A DNA stretch of 64,000 bases from Kaistella flava (ex Peng et al. 2021). Its GTDB lineage: Bacteria; Bacteroidota; Bacteroidia; Flavobacteriales; Weeksellaceae. The notes under the pieces are model-generated. The model saw only the letters and a program-made list of their open reading frames with translations. It was not told where the DNA came from and did not search any database. Below are positions 53,384 to 63,500 of this stretch, piece after piece (position 1 is the first letter of the stretch; the number at the start of each line of letters is the position of its first letter). Position numbers and translations under genes: made by a program. The stretch spans positions 3,100,001 through 3,164,000 of the forward strand of contig NZ_CP040442.1 in assembly GCF_015191005.1 (NCBI RefSeq), given 5' to 3'.

Positions 53384-54898
53384 CTAATCTTTATACACAA
53401 ATCCTAATCATCAGAAAACATTAAAAAACCTTCATATTGTTGGTGATATCTATCTAACCCATTTTTTATTGTTATATAACCTGGAGGACCTTGCGATTTG
53501 TATCCTGTCCAACCACCGATACGAGCAATTATCCACGTGATCCAAGCTAGCGTTTGTTCGTTGTATGGATTTTTTTGTTTTTGAGTTTGCCCTTCTATTT
53601 TTCTATTCACTTTCTCTAAAAACTTGATTTCATTGCTATTAAATAGATTGTCTTGTTTTTGATTCACTTCATTTAATGATAGCTTTAGACGCATAACTTG
53701 CAGAGCAACTTCTAATGTCATGGCAAGTAATTTTTTGAGTTTAAAACCATCTCCAAGCTGACTTGATTCGATTTCAAATCCTTTCGTTTTAATAACTCTA
53801 AAAAGTTCCTCGATTAACCAACGTTTCTTATACCAATTAATGCATTCGATGGCTTTTTCTAAATTCTCAATTTTATGTGTCGTTAGTAACTTCCAAGAAA
53901 TCCCAACTTCATTGGTCGGAATCGTTGATGGATTTTCAGTTGCTTCAATTACATAAATTTCAATATTTTTTTGAGAAACGTTTAATCTGGTTGGTGCACA
54001 AATTTTAGCTTTTGTAAATTTCACATCTATTAAAGCTGTTCGTTTTTTTCGATTCTTTTGTCCGGTAATCTCAACTTCCACACTTCCTGCAACAATAGTG
54101 TTATCAAGTAAATTGTAGAGCTTTTTATGTTCTCCAACTATGTTTCTATCACATCTAGAGCGAATTAGCAGATTGGTTCTTTCATCGGGAACCCGATCAA
54201 AGTCTTCATAAATATCATTCTCGCGATCTCCAATAATAGTAACTTTAACATTCTCAGGGAGTAATTCTTTTGTTTCAATAGAGGACTTAATCCATCGATA
54301 GGATTCCTTTTCTTCAATATCTATCTGGTTGTACTTTCGTTCTTTTTTATCTGGTTGTCCCCAAGTACGATTATAAATCTGAACTGATGAAAAACCAATT
54401 AGCGAGTTTAAAATCGGGTTTACAATAAGCATTGGGTGACAAAAAGCCAGCAATCTTAGATGAACCTGTTGGTCCAATGTCAGGATCATCAGGTCCTAAT
54501 TTAGACTTCAATCCCCCATAATTAAACTCTGTAGTATCCTGAATAGCCAAAACATGGTCGGTATCCATATTGGACAAGCAAAGTTTAAATGACCCTTCTA
54601 AAAGGTCGTCATGTGAAAATCGTGTATTTGAAAGCATTCTATAAAATCCGATTTTTTCTGTGTGTAAACTCGACAATCGATTCACAATCGAACTGCCTAA
54701 AGTTAACATTTTATTCATGGAGAATTCAATTCTTTTTTGGATTCGAACATCGGGTACTTTTACAGTGTAAATGGCTGAACAACAGGTGTTTTGCATCCTT
54801 AAAGATACGAAACAACAAGGTGAAAAACAAGCTTAATCACTTGATTTACAGAGATTTAAATCCTCAGTTACCGGCAAAAAGATGTGTATAAAGATTAG
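53384..54898 (-). mobile_element. IS4-family insertion sequence (Tn5-like transposase), 1515 bp
   Basis: Perfect 16-bp inverted ends (CTAATCTTTATACACA at 53384 and its complement ending at 54898) and a perfect 8-bp target duplication, TTCAGGTC, at 53376-53383 and 54899-54906. One minus-strand transposase is inside, broken by a frameshift. Insertion is in the right arm of a family 1 intergenic repeat. Confidence 0.93.
53404..54796 (-). pseudogene. IS4-family transposase, frameshifted
   Basis: The first frame (54796 to 54371) contains the Tn5-like N-terminal region and the first catalytic Asp in LAIQDTTEFNYGG. The second (54489 to 53404) has the second Asp in IIGDRENDIYEDF and the YREK-type motif YKKRWLIEELFRVIKTKGFE with the Glu. 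The frames should join near GPTGSSKIAGF/HPMLIVNP, where GGCTTTTTGTCACCC has one T too many; a +1 change in the T run restores a protein of about 460 residues. This is probably a point mutation rather than programmed shifting, so this copy is likely dead. Confidence 0.88.
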
Positions 54899-55015
54899 TT
54901 CAGGTCGGGGCGCAGGGAAGATCTTGAAATCGAATTCATTTATTAAAAGAAAAGTCTTTCCAGCTACCAAAAATTAATTAAATTTGAAACTTAACTATTA
55001 GAAACTTCTACCTCT

Positions 55016-57382
55016 ATGAAAATCAAATTACTAATCCTTATTTTCTGTTCGGCCTTTGTTTTAGGACAGGATATTAAAAACAATCCTACGAGTAATCACG
55101 GCAATAAGTTTGAACAACTCGGAACCATTCTTCCAACTCCCAATTATTACCGTACAGGTTCTGGTGCACCGGGACAAGGTTATTGGCAAAATCGTGCAGA
55201 CTATGATATTACCGCCTATTTAGATGAGGACAAAAGAAATTTAAAAGGTTCAGAAACCATTACCTATTATAATAATTCGCCTGACGATTTAGATTATTTG
55301 TGGTTGCAATTGGATGAGAACGAACATTCTTCGGTTAAAAATGCAGGTTATGACAGTGAGTCGTTTCTTCCAAAACAAGTAAGTTCAGCTGATTTAAAAA
55401 CAACTGATTTACCTAAAAAGAACAATGGTTACGGTGTTAACTTAGAAAAAGTGACCGATGCTTCAGGAAAACCTTTGTCTTATGTGGTTAACAAAACCAT
55501 GATGAGAATTGATCTTCCTAAAGTTTTAAAGAAAGGAGAGAAGTTTACTTTTAAAATCGAATGGAATTATAATATCTCTGACCGCATGAAAATGGGCGGA
55601 CGTGGCGGCTATGAATATTTCCCTGAAGATGGAAATGATTTATACACCATTACCCAATGGTATCCGAGAATGTGTGTTTATAGCGATTTCAAAGGTTGGC
55701 AAAATAATCAGTTTACCGGCAGAGCAGAATTTGCCTTGGCTTTCGGTGATTTCAAAGTATCCATGAATGTTCCGGCTGATCACATCGTTGCCTCAACCGG
55801 AGCAGGAAAAAACTATGATCAAGTACTAACGCCGGCACAATTGGCAAGATGGAAACAAGCACAGACGGCCAAAGAACCTGTTGAAATTGTAACTTTAGAA
55901 GAAGCCAAAAAAGCTGAAAAATCTAAATCAAAAGAAAGAAAAATTTGGAAATTTGAAGCTGAAAACGTTCGTGATTTTGCCTGGACTTCTTCCCGTAAAT
56001 TTGTTTGGGATGGTATGAAAGTGATTATTCCGGAAAATAAGAATGAAGTGATGGCGATGAGTTTATATCCGAAAGAAGCTTATAATCTCTACCGTAAATT
56101 TTCAACCAAAGTTATTGCGCATACGATTTTAACTTATTCAGAATACACAATTCCTTATCCTTATCCAGTTGCGCAGTCAATCGAAGCTGCCAACGGAATG
56201 GAATATCCAATGATTTGTTTCAACTACGGAAGAACTGAAAAAGACGGAACTTATTCTGAGGGAACTAAAAACGGAATGATTGGTGTAATCATCCACGAAG
56301 TTGGACATAACTTTTTCCCAATGATCATTAATTCAGATGAAAGACAGTGGTCTTGGATGGATGAAGGTTTGAATACTTTTGTAGAATATTTGACCGAAGA
56401 AAGGTGGGATAATAAATTCCCTTCCCGTCGTGGTCCTGCACATACCATTGTCGATTACATGAAATTGCCGAAAGATCAATTGGAGCCGATTATGACCAAT
56501 TCTGAAAACATTATTCAATTTGGACCAAACGCTTATTCAAAACCAGCAACCGGATTGAATATTCTACGTGAAACTATTGTTGGAAGAGAATTGTTTGACA
56601 AAGCTTTTAAAACTTATTCTAAAAGATGGGCTTTCAAACATCCAGAACCGGCAGATTTTTTCAGAACAATGAACGATGCCAGTGCTGAAAATCTTGATTG
56701 GTTTTGGAGAGGTTGGTTCTATGGAATCGATCCTGTAGATATTGCAATTGATAAAGTGACTGCAATTAAACCGCATTTAGAGGCGACTCCGCAAAACAGA
56801 GAGATCACGTATAACGTAGATGCTCCAATGCAAAACGCTTTTGTTGACAAGTCGAAAATCATCAATAAAGAAGATAAAAATATTGTTTTTTACACTGATA
56901 CAGATAAAGATGTTCAGGATTTTTATTGGAGATATAATCGTGGTCAAGAAAAAGTTGATCAGACGAAAGAATACAAAATGAAGTTTGATAATTATGAGAA
57001 AGTTCCTCAAAAAGACAAATCTAAATTAGAAAACATCTATGCTTATCAAATTGATTTCGTTAATAAAGGTGGCTTGGTAATGCCTATTATTTTAGAATTT
57101 ACTTTTGAAGATGGATCTAAATTAAATGATAAATCATCGGCTCAAATCTGGAGAAAGAATGAACAGAAGATTTCTAAAACCTATTACTTTGATAAAAAGT
57201 TAAAATCTGTTCAACTCGATCCAATGCGTGAAACTGCAGATATAGATACTTCAAATAATTTCTGGGGAGAGATCGCAGAACCGACTTCGAAGTTTCAAGT
57301 CTTTAAGCAAAAACATGAAGGCTCTGCAAGAGGTGCTGCTAACGGAAGAGTTAATCCAATGCAAGCTGCTGGAAAGAAATAG
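55016..57382 (+). CDS. Exported M1 family metallopeptidase (second paralogue)
   Basis: A 788-residue protease with signal peptide MKIKLLILIFCSAFVLGQ. Zinc motif HEVGHNFFPMIINSDERQWSWMDEGLNTF near residues 426-454 keeps HExxH and the third Glu. The substrate motif reads NGMEYPMI. The N-terminal PGQGYWQNRADYDITAYLD and C-terminal PADFFRTMNDASAENLDWFWRGW are shared with the 18302 paralogue ([37 protein letters not shown]), which lacks the Gly/Ala/Asn-rich end seen here. Different exported peptide substrates are likely but not shown. Confidence 0.92.
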   Translation: MKIKLLILIFCSAFVLGQDIKNNPTSNHGNKFEQLGTILPTPNYYRTGSGAPGQGYWQNRADYDITAYLDEDKRNLKGSETITYYNNSPDDLDYLWLQLDENEHSSVKNAGYDSESFLPKQVSSADLKTTDLPKKNNGYGVNLEKVTDASGKPLSYVVNKTMMRIDLPKVLKKGEKFTFKIEWNYNISDRMKMGGRGGYEYFPEDGNDLYTITQWYPRMCVYSDFKGWQNNQFTGRAEFALAFGDFKVSMNVPADHIVASTGAGKNYDQVLTPAQLARWKQAQTAKEPVEIVTLEEAKKAEKSKSKERKIWKFEAENVRDFAWTSSRKFVWDGMKVIIPENKNEVMAMSLYPKEAYNLYRKFSTKVIAHTILTYSEYTIPYPYPVAQSIEAANGMEYPMICFNYGRTEKDGTYSEGTKNGMIGVIIHEVGHNFFPMIINSDERQWSWMDEGLNTFVEYLTEERWDNKFPSRRGPAHTIVDYMKLPKDQLEPIMTNSENIIQFGPNAYSKPATGLNILRETIVGRELFDKAFKTYSKRWAFKHPEPADFFRTMNDASAENLDWFWRGWFYGIDPVDIAIDKVTAIKPHLEATPQNREITYNVDAPMQNAFVDKSKIINKEDKNIVFYTDTDKDVQDFYWRYNRGQEKVDQTKEYKMKFDNYEKVPQKDKSKLENIYAYQIDFVNKGGLVMPIILEFTFEDGSKLNDKSSAQIWRKNEQKISKTYYFDKKLKSVQLDPMRETADIDTSNNFWGEIAEPTSKFQVFKQKHEGSARGAANGRVNPMQAAGKK

Positions 57383-57392
57383 TAATGACATA

Positions 57393-57679
57393 ATGAGCAT
57401 TATGAGTGATTTTAAATTCCCGCGACTGGAAAGAAAAAACTTAGTAAAAGTTTGTGGTTTTATCCTGCGGATGAAAAAGGAAACAGTTTGGTGGCTTTTC
57501 CGCATAGATCTAAAGTCGATTATGATGCGATGAAGGAAGGAATTGTTCAAAATATATTTGATAGAAGAAATCCTGAGGAAAATGAACGTAGAAAAAAGGA
57601 AATGCAAGAACTTGATTTCGAAATCTATGTTTCCGATGATTTACTCAGAGATTACGTTGATGATATTTTCGCTCAGTAA
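57393..57679 (+). pseudogene. Small conserved-looking gene with an apparent one-base deletion
   Basis: The ATG at 57393 or 57402 (MSIMSDFKF...) leads into a frame that soon becomes implausible, while a second frame starting after a stop at 57413 encodes LWFYPADEKGNSLVAFPHRS, then KVDYDAMKEGIVQNIFDRRN and ...LLRDYVDDIFAQ. Adding one A to GATTTTAAATTCCC (near 57412) joins MSDFK to IPATGKKKLSKS and then to that frame, giving about 92 residues. No family is recognised. Either it is a real frameshift, a sequencing error, or translation starts at the TTG at 57452. Confidence 0.5.
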
Positions 57680-57894
57680 TACAGAACTTCTTTTTTTTCG
57701 ATTTTGTTAGATGCTAAAAAGCATTTGAAAGCAAAGCGTGCGTATTTTAATTTCATTAATTCTTATCAAAAACATTTGAAGAATTCTAGTTTTGGTAACA
57801 TATGTTGTCTATCAATAGATTTAGCGAAAGATTTATTAAAATCTAATAAAATAAAAAACAAGAAAAGGAAAAGAAAAAACAGTTAAATATTCAT

Positions 57895-57918
57895 AACCAT
57901 TCAAATATTTGAATGGTT
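57895..57918. repeat. Perfect 24-base palindrome in the gap before groES
   Basis: AACCATTCAAAT pairs with ATTTGAATGGTT. A short TTTA follows rather than a T run. It probably ends the transcript from upstream. The rest of the 57680-58035 gap shows no gene; the 60-codon frame at 57704 is Lys/Asn-rich and starts at TTG. Confidence 0.65.
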
Positions 57919-58035
57919 TATTTCTGCCATTATTTCATACTCCTATTTTTCATCTGACAGATGTGCAGTAAATTTTGGTTGGCATTCTTTTAGAGAAAAA
58001 CACTTCAGTATAATTAATAATTTAAAAACAAAAAT

Positions 58036-58314
58036 ATGTCAGTAAATTTCAAACCATTAGCAGATAGAGTTTTGGTAGAGCCAACCGCTGCTGAAACTAC
58101 GACCGCATCAGGAATTATTATCCCAGACACTGCAAAAGAAAAACCACAGGAAGGAACTGTAGTTGCTGTAGGACCTGGAAAAATTGATGAGCCAACTACA
58201 GTAAAAGTAGGAGACAAAGTTCTTTACGGAAAATATTCAGGGTCTGAATTGAAGTTAGATGGTAAAGATTACCTTATCGTAAAAGAAGGTGATTTATTAG
58301 GAATTCTTGGATAG
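58036..58314 (+). CDS. groES: Co-chaperonin GroES
   Basis: A 92-residue heptameric lid of the GroEL chaperonin: [20 protein letters not shown], the mobile-loop region [20 protein letters not shown], and EGDLLGILG at the end. It is 104 bases upstream of groEL. No CIRCE operator (TTAGCACTC-N9-GAGTGCTAA) is visible upstream, so HrcA control through CIRCE is not supported. Confidence 0.96.
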   Translation: MSVNFKPLADRVLVEPTAAETTTASGIIIPDTAKEKPQEGTVVAVGPGKIDEPTTVKVGDKVLYGKYSGSELKLDGKDYLIVKEGDLLGILG

Positions 58315-58374
58315 TATATTCTTGTACAACGTACATTGAATCCAGCATAAAAATTAATTAGTAACGTAAAAACA

Positions 58375-60038
<1,664 letters not shown>

Positions 60039-60071
60039 TCATAAACCTTTAAGGTTATCATAATAAAAAAA

Positions 60072-60109
60072 AATAATCCGTTCAATTTTTTGAGCGGATT
60101 ATTTTTTTT
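60072..60109 (+). terminator. Terminator of groESL
   Basis: AATAATCCGTTCAA and TTGAGCGGATTATT form a 14-bp stem (one G-T) with a TTTT loop, followed by a T run. Confidence 0.92.
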
Positions 60110-60115
60110 GTTTTG

Positions 60116-61315
60116 CTAAGATGCTTTGATGGAATTTTCCTTTTTAGTTGGTTTGGTTCTCAAAAGGCACAGCTTTTCAGCGTAGTAAGTAAAGTGAGTT
60201 TCTTCAATGAGTTGGGCAAGTTTATTTTCGATTGTAAACTTATCCTCAGAATCTGCAAATTCATATTTTACAAAATAATAAAGAATGGAGTAGTGTTTTT
60301 TCCAACCAAGAGAAAGATTTTCCAGATTTACTTGATTTAGATATCTTTCACATTCTGTGTATTCTTTCATTTTTAAATAAGCCATAGCACACATAATATT
60401 CCAGCAGACATCGTGATTTTCTTTTCGGTCCTGCGGTACAAATTCTCGATCGTTATAAACTTGAAAAGTGTTGTGCTCAATTAAAAACCGCATCTCCTCC
60501 GTTTTATCTGTAAAAATTAAATGTTCTAAAACGGCATACTCAAAACTGCAAACTGATTTCTTTGAAACGTCTTTGTAATCTTCCCTCGCCTTTAGCATTT
60601 CTTTATAAATCTCAGAGAATCCGTCCTCGTCTTTCTTCATCCATGACTGAATGAGTAGAACTCCAAATTTTCTGGCGGCTGGTAAAACATAAACTTCTGG
60701 ACTAAGTTCTGTTTCTCTTATTCTTCGAGAATAAACACTCATAAATTCTTCATTTTCGGTCAAGAATGCACCCATATAAAGAAAACCAAACGCAAATAGT
60801 TTTGCTTCATTACTATCTTCATATTTCAGATAATCCTGAAAATACTGAGCATAAACAGTTCCGGCTAAATCCCGCATCGGATGATGTTCCATAAAGAAAG
60901 TTCGCGCTAAAGGATATTTTAATAATTTGTGATGAACATTGGCAAGTAGTGAAGGTGAGTCTGAAATTTTTTGACACAAATCTTTACTTAATGCCCAATA
61001 ATTTAAATCTTTACTTTCTGTTCCTAAGTCTCCTAAGAATAAATCTAATTCACTTTCAATAAGGCTTTTCTTAAAATCGGCGTAATCGTTGAATTCACAA
61101 TATTTCGATAATGTATCTAAAGTATAGATGTGAAATTTGCCGCTATTTTTGATGAGATTAAAAAACCTGCGAAAGGTTTGCGGGTTAATAATGAATCCTA
61201 TTTTACTGATTTCTGAGGAGAGCTCATCACAATGTATTGAAGAAGAAATTTCTTTTCCCAACCTTTTGGATACTGCGATCCTTAATTCATTTAAGACTCT
61301 TTTTTCGGTATCCAT
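60116..61315 (-). CDS. Unknown protein with N-terminal HTH-like segment
   Basis: A 399-residue soluble, helical protein. The first 80 residues (SSEISKIGFIINPQTFRRFF, then FHIYTLDTLSKYCEFNDYADF) resemble the putative DNA-binding start of a Flavobacteriia family whose remaining about 300 residues look like TPR-type helical repeats (for example MCAMAYLKMKEYTECERYL). A regulatory protein with a helical sensor is possible. A perfect GTACAA-AC-TTGTAC palindrome lies 41 bases before the start, possibly its operator. Confidence 0.65.
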   Translation of the reverse strand: MDTEKRVLNELRIAVSKRLGKEISSSIHCDELSSEISKIGFIINPQTFRRFFNLIKNSGKFHIYTLDTLSKYCEFNDYADFKKSLIESELDLFLGDLGTESKDLNYWALSKDLCQKISDSPSLLANVHHKLLKYPLARTFFMEHHPMRDLAGTVYAQYFQDYLKYEDSNEAKLFAFGFLYMGAFLTENEEFMSVYSRRIRETELSPEVYVLPAARKFGVLLIQSWMKKDEDGFSEIYKEMLKAREDYKDVSKKSVCSFEYAVLEHLIFTDKTEEMRFLIEHNTFQVYNDREFVPQDRKENHDVCWNIMCAMAYLKMKEYTECERYLNQVNLENLSLGWKKHYSILYYFVKYEFADSEDKFTIENKLAQLIEETHFTYYAEKLCLLRTKPTKKENSIKAS

Positions 61316-61356
61316 TTACTTTTCAAATTGTTGAGACAGATTTAGCTGAGTCTAAT

Positions 61357-61370
61357 GTACAAACTTGTAC
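61357..61370 (-). promoter_or_regulatory. 14-base palindrome upstream of the 60116 gene
   Basis: GTACAAACTTGTAC has 6-bp arms around a two-base centre and overlaps a TTTG (minus strand) that could be a -33 element. The 7-of-8 match TAAATCTG to the -7 consensus lies 15 bases further, so the spacing is short. Confidence 0.45.
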
Positions 61371-61540
61371 TGAGAAAAAATAGCTTTAAATCTTATTTTT
61401 GTAATCTAAACACAAATGATAAAAGTAAACTTTTAGGAAAGGCGGATAAAAAGTACACCAACTTTTTTTTCGTCTTTTTTTATTTTCAAAATTGTATTGA
61501 AAATAATAAGGATTTAAGAAGCTCTCTAAAAATAGAAATA

Positions 61541-61575
61541 AAAAAAATTGCGTTCAAAAAGAACGCAATTTTTTT
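61541..61575 (-). terminator. Terminator of pyk
   Basis: AATTGCGTTC and GAACGCAATT pair around AAAAA, with A and T runs on both sides; it stands 16 bases after the pyk stop. Confidence 0.92.
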
Positions 61576-61591
61576 AAATATTTGAAACGAA

Positions 61592-63037
61592 TTAAATCGT
61601 TGTTAATCTTAAAGTATTTGTTTTTCCATCTTCATATGCTGGCGTTGCATTAAGATTCAAAACAAAATCGCCTTGCTCTACATAACCGTAAGTATGCGCT
61701 AACATATTCACCTGGATGATGGTTTCATCCGTTGATTTCTGCATATCATAATAGAAAGCACGAACGCCCCACAATAGATTTAACATCGTGATAACACGTT
61801 TGTTTGAACTGAATACGATGATATTTGAATTGGGTCGGTGCGCAGAAATCTGAAAGGCAGTATAACCGGAATAGGTTAAAGTAACAATCGCTTCAACATT
61901 AGTGGTTTTTGCAATTCTTACCGCAGCCAAACAAATTCTTTTGGTAATAAAACGTTCATCAATACAATCAAACTCATGTTCAATTGGTGAGTTTTTGGTT
62001 CTGTAAAAATGAGTTTGCTCGATATTTTTTACAATTTTCGACATGTTTTTTACGACGTCTACAGGATATCTTCCAACAGAAGTTTCACCTGAAAGCATTA
62101 CTGCATCAGCGCCATCTAATACAGAGTTCGCAACGTCGTTTACCTCCGCTCTGGTCGGTGTTAAACTGTTAATCATGGTTTCCATCATCTGCGTTGCAAT
62201 AATCACTGGTTTTGAATGCTTGCGCGCTTTCTCAACTAAGTTTTTTTGAATCGCAGGAACTTCTTCCATGGGAACTTCTACGCCCAAATCACCACGCGCA
62301 ACCATAATCCCATCACATTCTAACAAAATCTGTTCGATGTTTTTTACACCTTCAGGTTTTTCGATTTTTGCAATGATTGGAGTTTTCTGTTTGTTAGTAG
62401 GGTGATTTTTAATGATTTCTTTTAAATCAATAATATCTTGTGCGTGACGAACAAATGATAAAGCAATCCAGTCTAATTCTAAATCAAGTATAAAGTTGGC
62501 ATCTTCAATATCTTTTTCGGTTAAAGCGGGAAGTGAAACATTCGTATTAGGAAGGTTTACCCCTTTCTTAGAACTAAGCGGTCCACCTTGAATGGTCTTT
62601 GCTTTTACAGTATCAACATTATTGGTTTCGGTTACTTCTAAAACCAATTTTCCGTCATCAATCAAAATTCTTTCCCCAACTTTTACATCTTGCGGAAACT
62701 TCTGATAAGTCATATAAACTCTCGTGGAATCTCCTTCTATTCTTTCATTGGTGAAAGTTAAGATATCGCCAGGATTCAAATAAGATCCTTCTTTTACTAC
62801 ACCAACACGAAGTTTAGGACCTTGTAAATCTCCTAAGATTCCTACAGATTGTCCTAGCTCTTTATTAATTTCACGGATGGTGTCTACATTTTTTTGTACG
62901 ATATCATAGTCAGCGTGAGAAAAATTTATTCTAAAAATATCGACACCGGCCTGAACCAACTGCATCATTGTTTCTTTATCAGAAGATGCAGGACCTAAGG
63001 TCGCGATGATTTTTGTTTTTTTTATATATTTATTCAT
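61592..63037 (-). CDS. pyk: Pyruvate kinase
   Basis: A 481-residue glycolytic kinase transferring phosphate from phosphoenolpyruvate to ADP. KTKIIATLGPASSDKETMMQ opens the barrel, IIAKIEKPEGVKNI and VARGDLGVEVPMEEV carry the catalytic Lys and metal-binding Glu and Asp, and MLSGETSVGRYPVD is the family signature. The C-terminal allosteric domain starts about residue 360. It overlaps the IPExxxVDY gene by 8 bases, in the rnc-IPExxxVDY-pyk order known in Flavobacteriia. Confidence 0.96.
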   Translation of the reverse strand: MNKYIKKTKIIATLGPASSDKETMMQLVQAGVDIFRINFSHADYDIVQKNVDTIREINKELGQSVGILGDLQGPKLRVGVVKEGSYLNPGDILTFTNERIEGDSTRVYMTYQKFPQDVKVGERILIDDGKLVLEVTETNNVDTVKAKTIQGGPLSSKKGVNLPNTNVSLPALTEKDIEDANFILDLELDWIALSFVRHAQDIIDLKEIIKNHPTNKQKTPIIAKIEKPEGVKNIEQILLECDGIMVARGDLGVEVPMEEVPAIQKNLVEKARKHSKPVIIATQMMETMINSLTPTRAEVNDVANSVLDGADAVMLSGETSVGRYPVDVVKNMSKIVKNIEQTHFYRTKNSPIEHEFDCIDERFITKRICLAAVRIAKTTNVEAIVTLTYSGYTAFQISAHRPNSNIIVFSSNKRVITMLNLLWGVRAFYYDMQKSTDETIIQVNMLAHTYGYVEQGDFVLNLNATPAYEDGKTNTLRLTTI

Positions 63038-63500
63038 AGTATTGAATTAATTGATAAAGCTCCTCGTTAGGGCTTAGTTGAAAATGCTGTATTTGAAACA
63101 GAAGGTTTTCAGGCAGCAAAATTAGTGAAAAATCGTCAAATGGTTCCGAAGTCGTAATCAGGTAGTTAACATCTGGAAAGTGATCGAGTAAATATTTTGT
63201 ATCTCCCTCTGTATTAAACAGTTCTACCGGAAGGCTCTTTTGAATGCTTTGACTTGACTGATTTGCAATAAAGTGAATGCAGATTTGAGTATCAAGGTGA
63301 AATGACTGAAACCTTGGAAAATAGTAATCGTAATGTTTTCCGCGGTAAATTAAATCTGCAATTCGGGTAAACTTGAAAGGGTTAAGTATATTAAGATGAT
63401 AAAAAAGTTCGTAATCTGGAACTTCTTTTACGAGACGAACTAAACCTAAGGTAATTTCATCGTCTTCATCAATCTCAAGAGTGAACTTTTGGGTTTTCAA
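63030..63500 (-). CDS. IPExxxVDY family protein
   Basis: A 156-residue protein of the Bacteroidota family named for the motif IPExxxVDY; here the region reads VKEVPDYELFYHLN near residues 24-37, so the motif is degenerate. It has no known activity. It overlaps rnc by 26 bases on one side and pyk by 8 on the other. The tight packing supports a single rnc-to-pyk transcript. Confidence 0.82.
   Translation of the reverse strand: MKTQKFTLEIDEDDEITLGLVRLVKEVPDYELFYHLNILNPFKFTRIADLIYRGKHYDYYFPRFQSFHLDTQICIHFIANQSSQSIQKSLPVELFNTEGDTKYLLDHFPDVNYLITTSEPFDDFSLILLPENLLFQIQHFQLSPNEELYQLIQYYE

Noticed and set aside
53404..54796. Programmed frameshift in the IS4-family transposase
   Set aside because: A +1 shift in a T run without a typical slippery heptamer and downstream structure is better explained by a one-base insertion, as IS4-family transposases are normally one frame.
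57704..57886. 60-codon frame starting at TTG before groES
   Set aside because: Lys/Asn-rich, non-ATG start, no recognisable pattern and no leader signal.
57920..58035. CIRCE or sigma-32-type heat-shock promoter upstream of groES
   Set aside because: No TTAGCACTC-N9-GAGTGCTAA and no convincing -33/-7 pair at a normal spacing were seen.
61355..61585. 76-codon frame between the 60116 gene and pyk
   Set aside because: It crosses the GTACAA palindrome and the pyk terminator and is dominated by Lys/Phe/Asn from AT-rich DNA.
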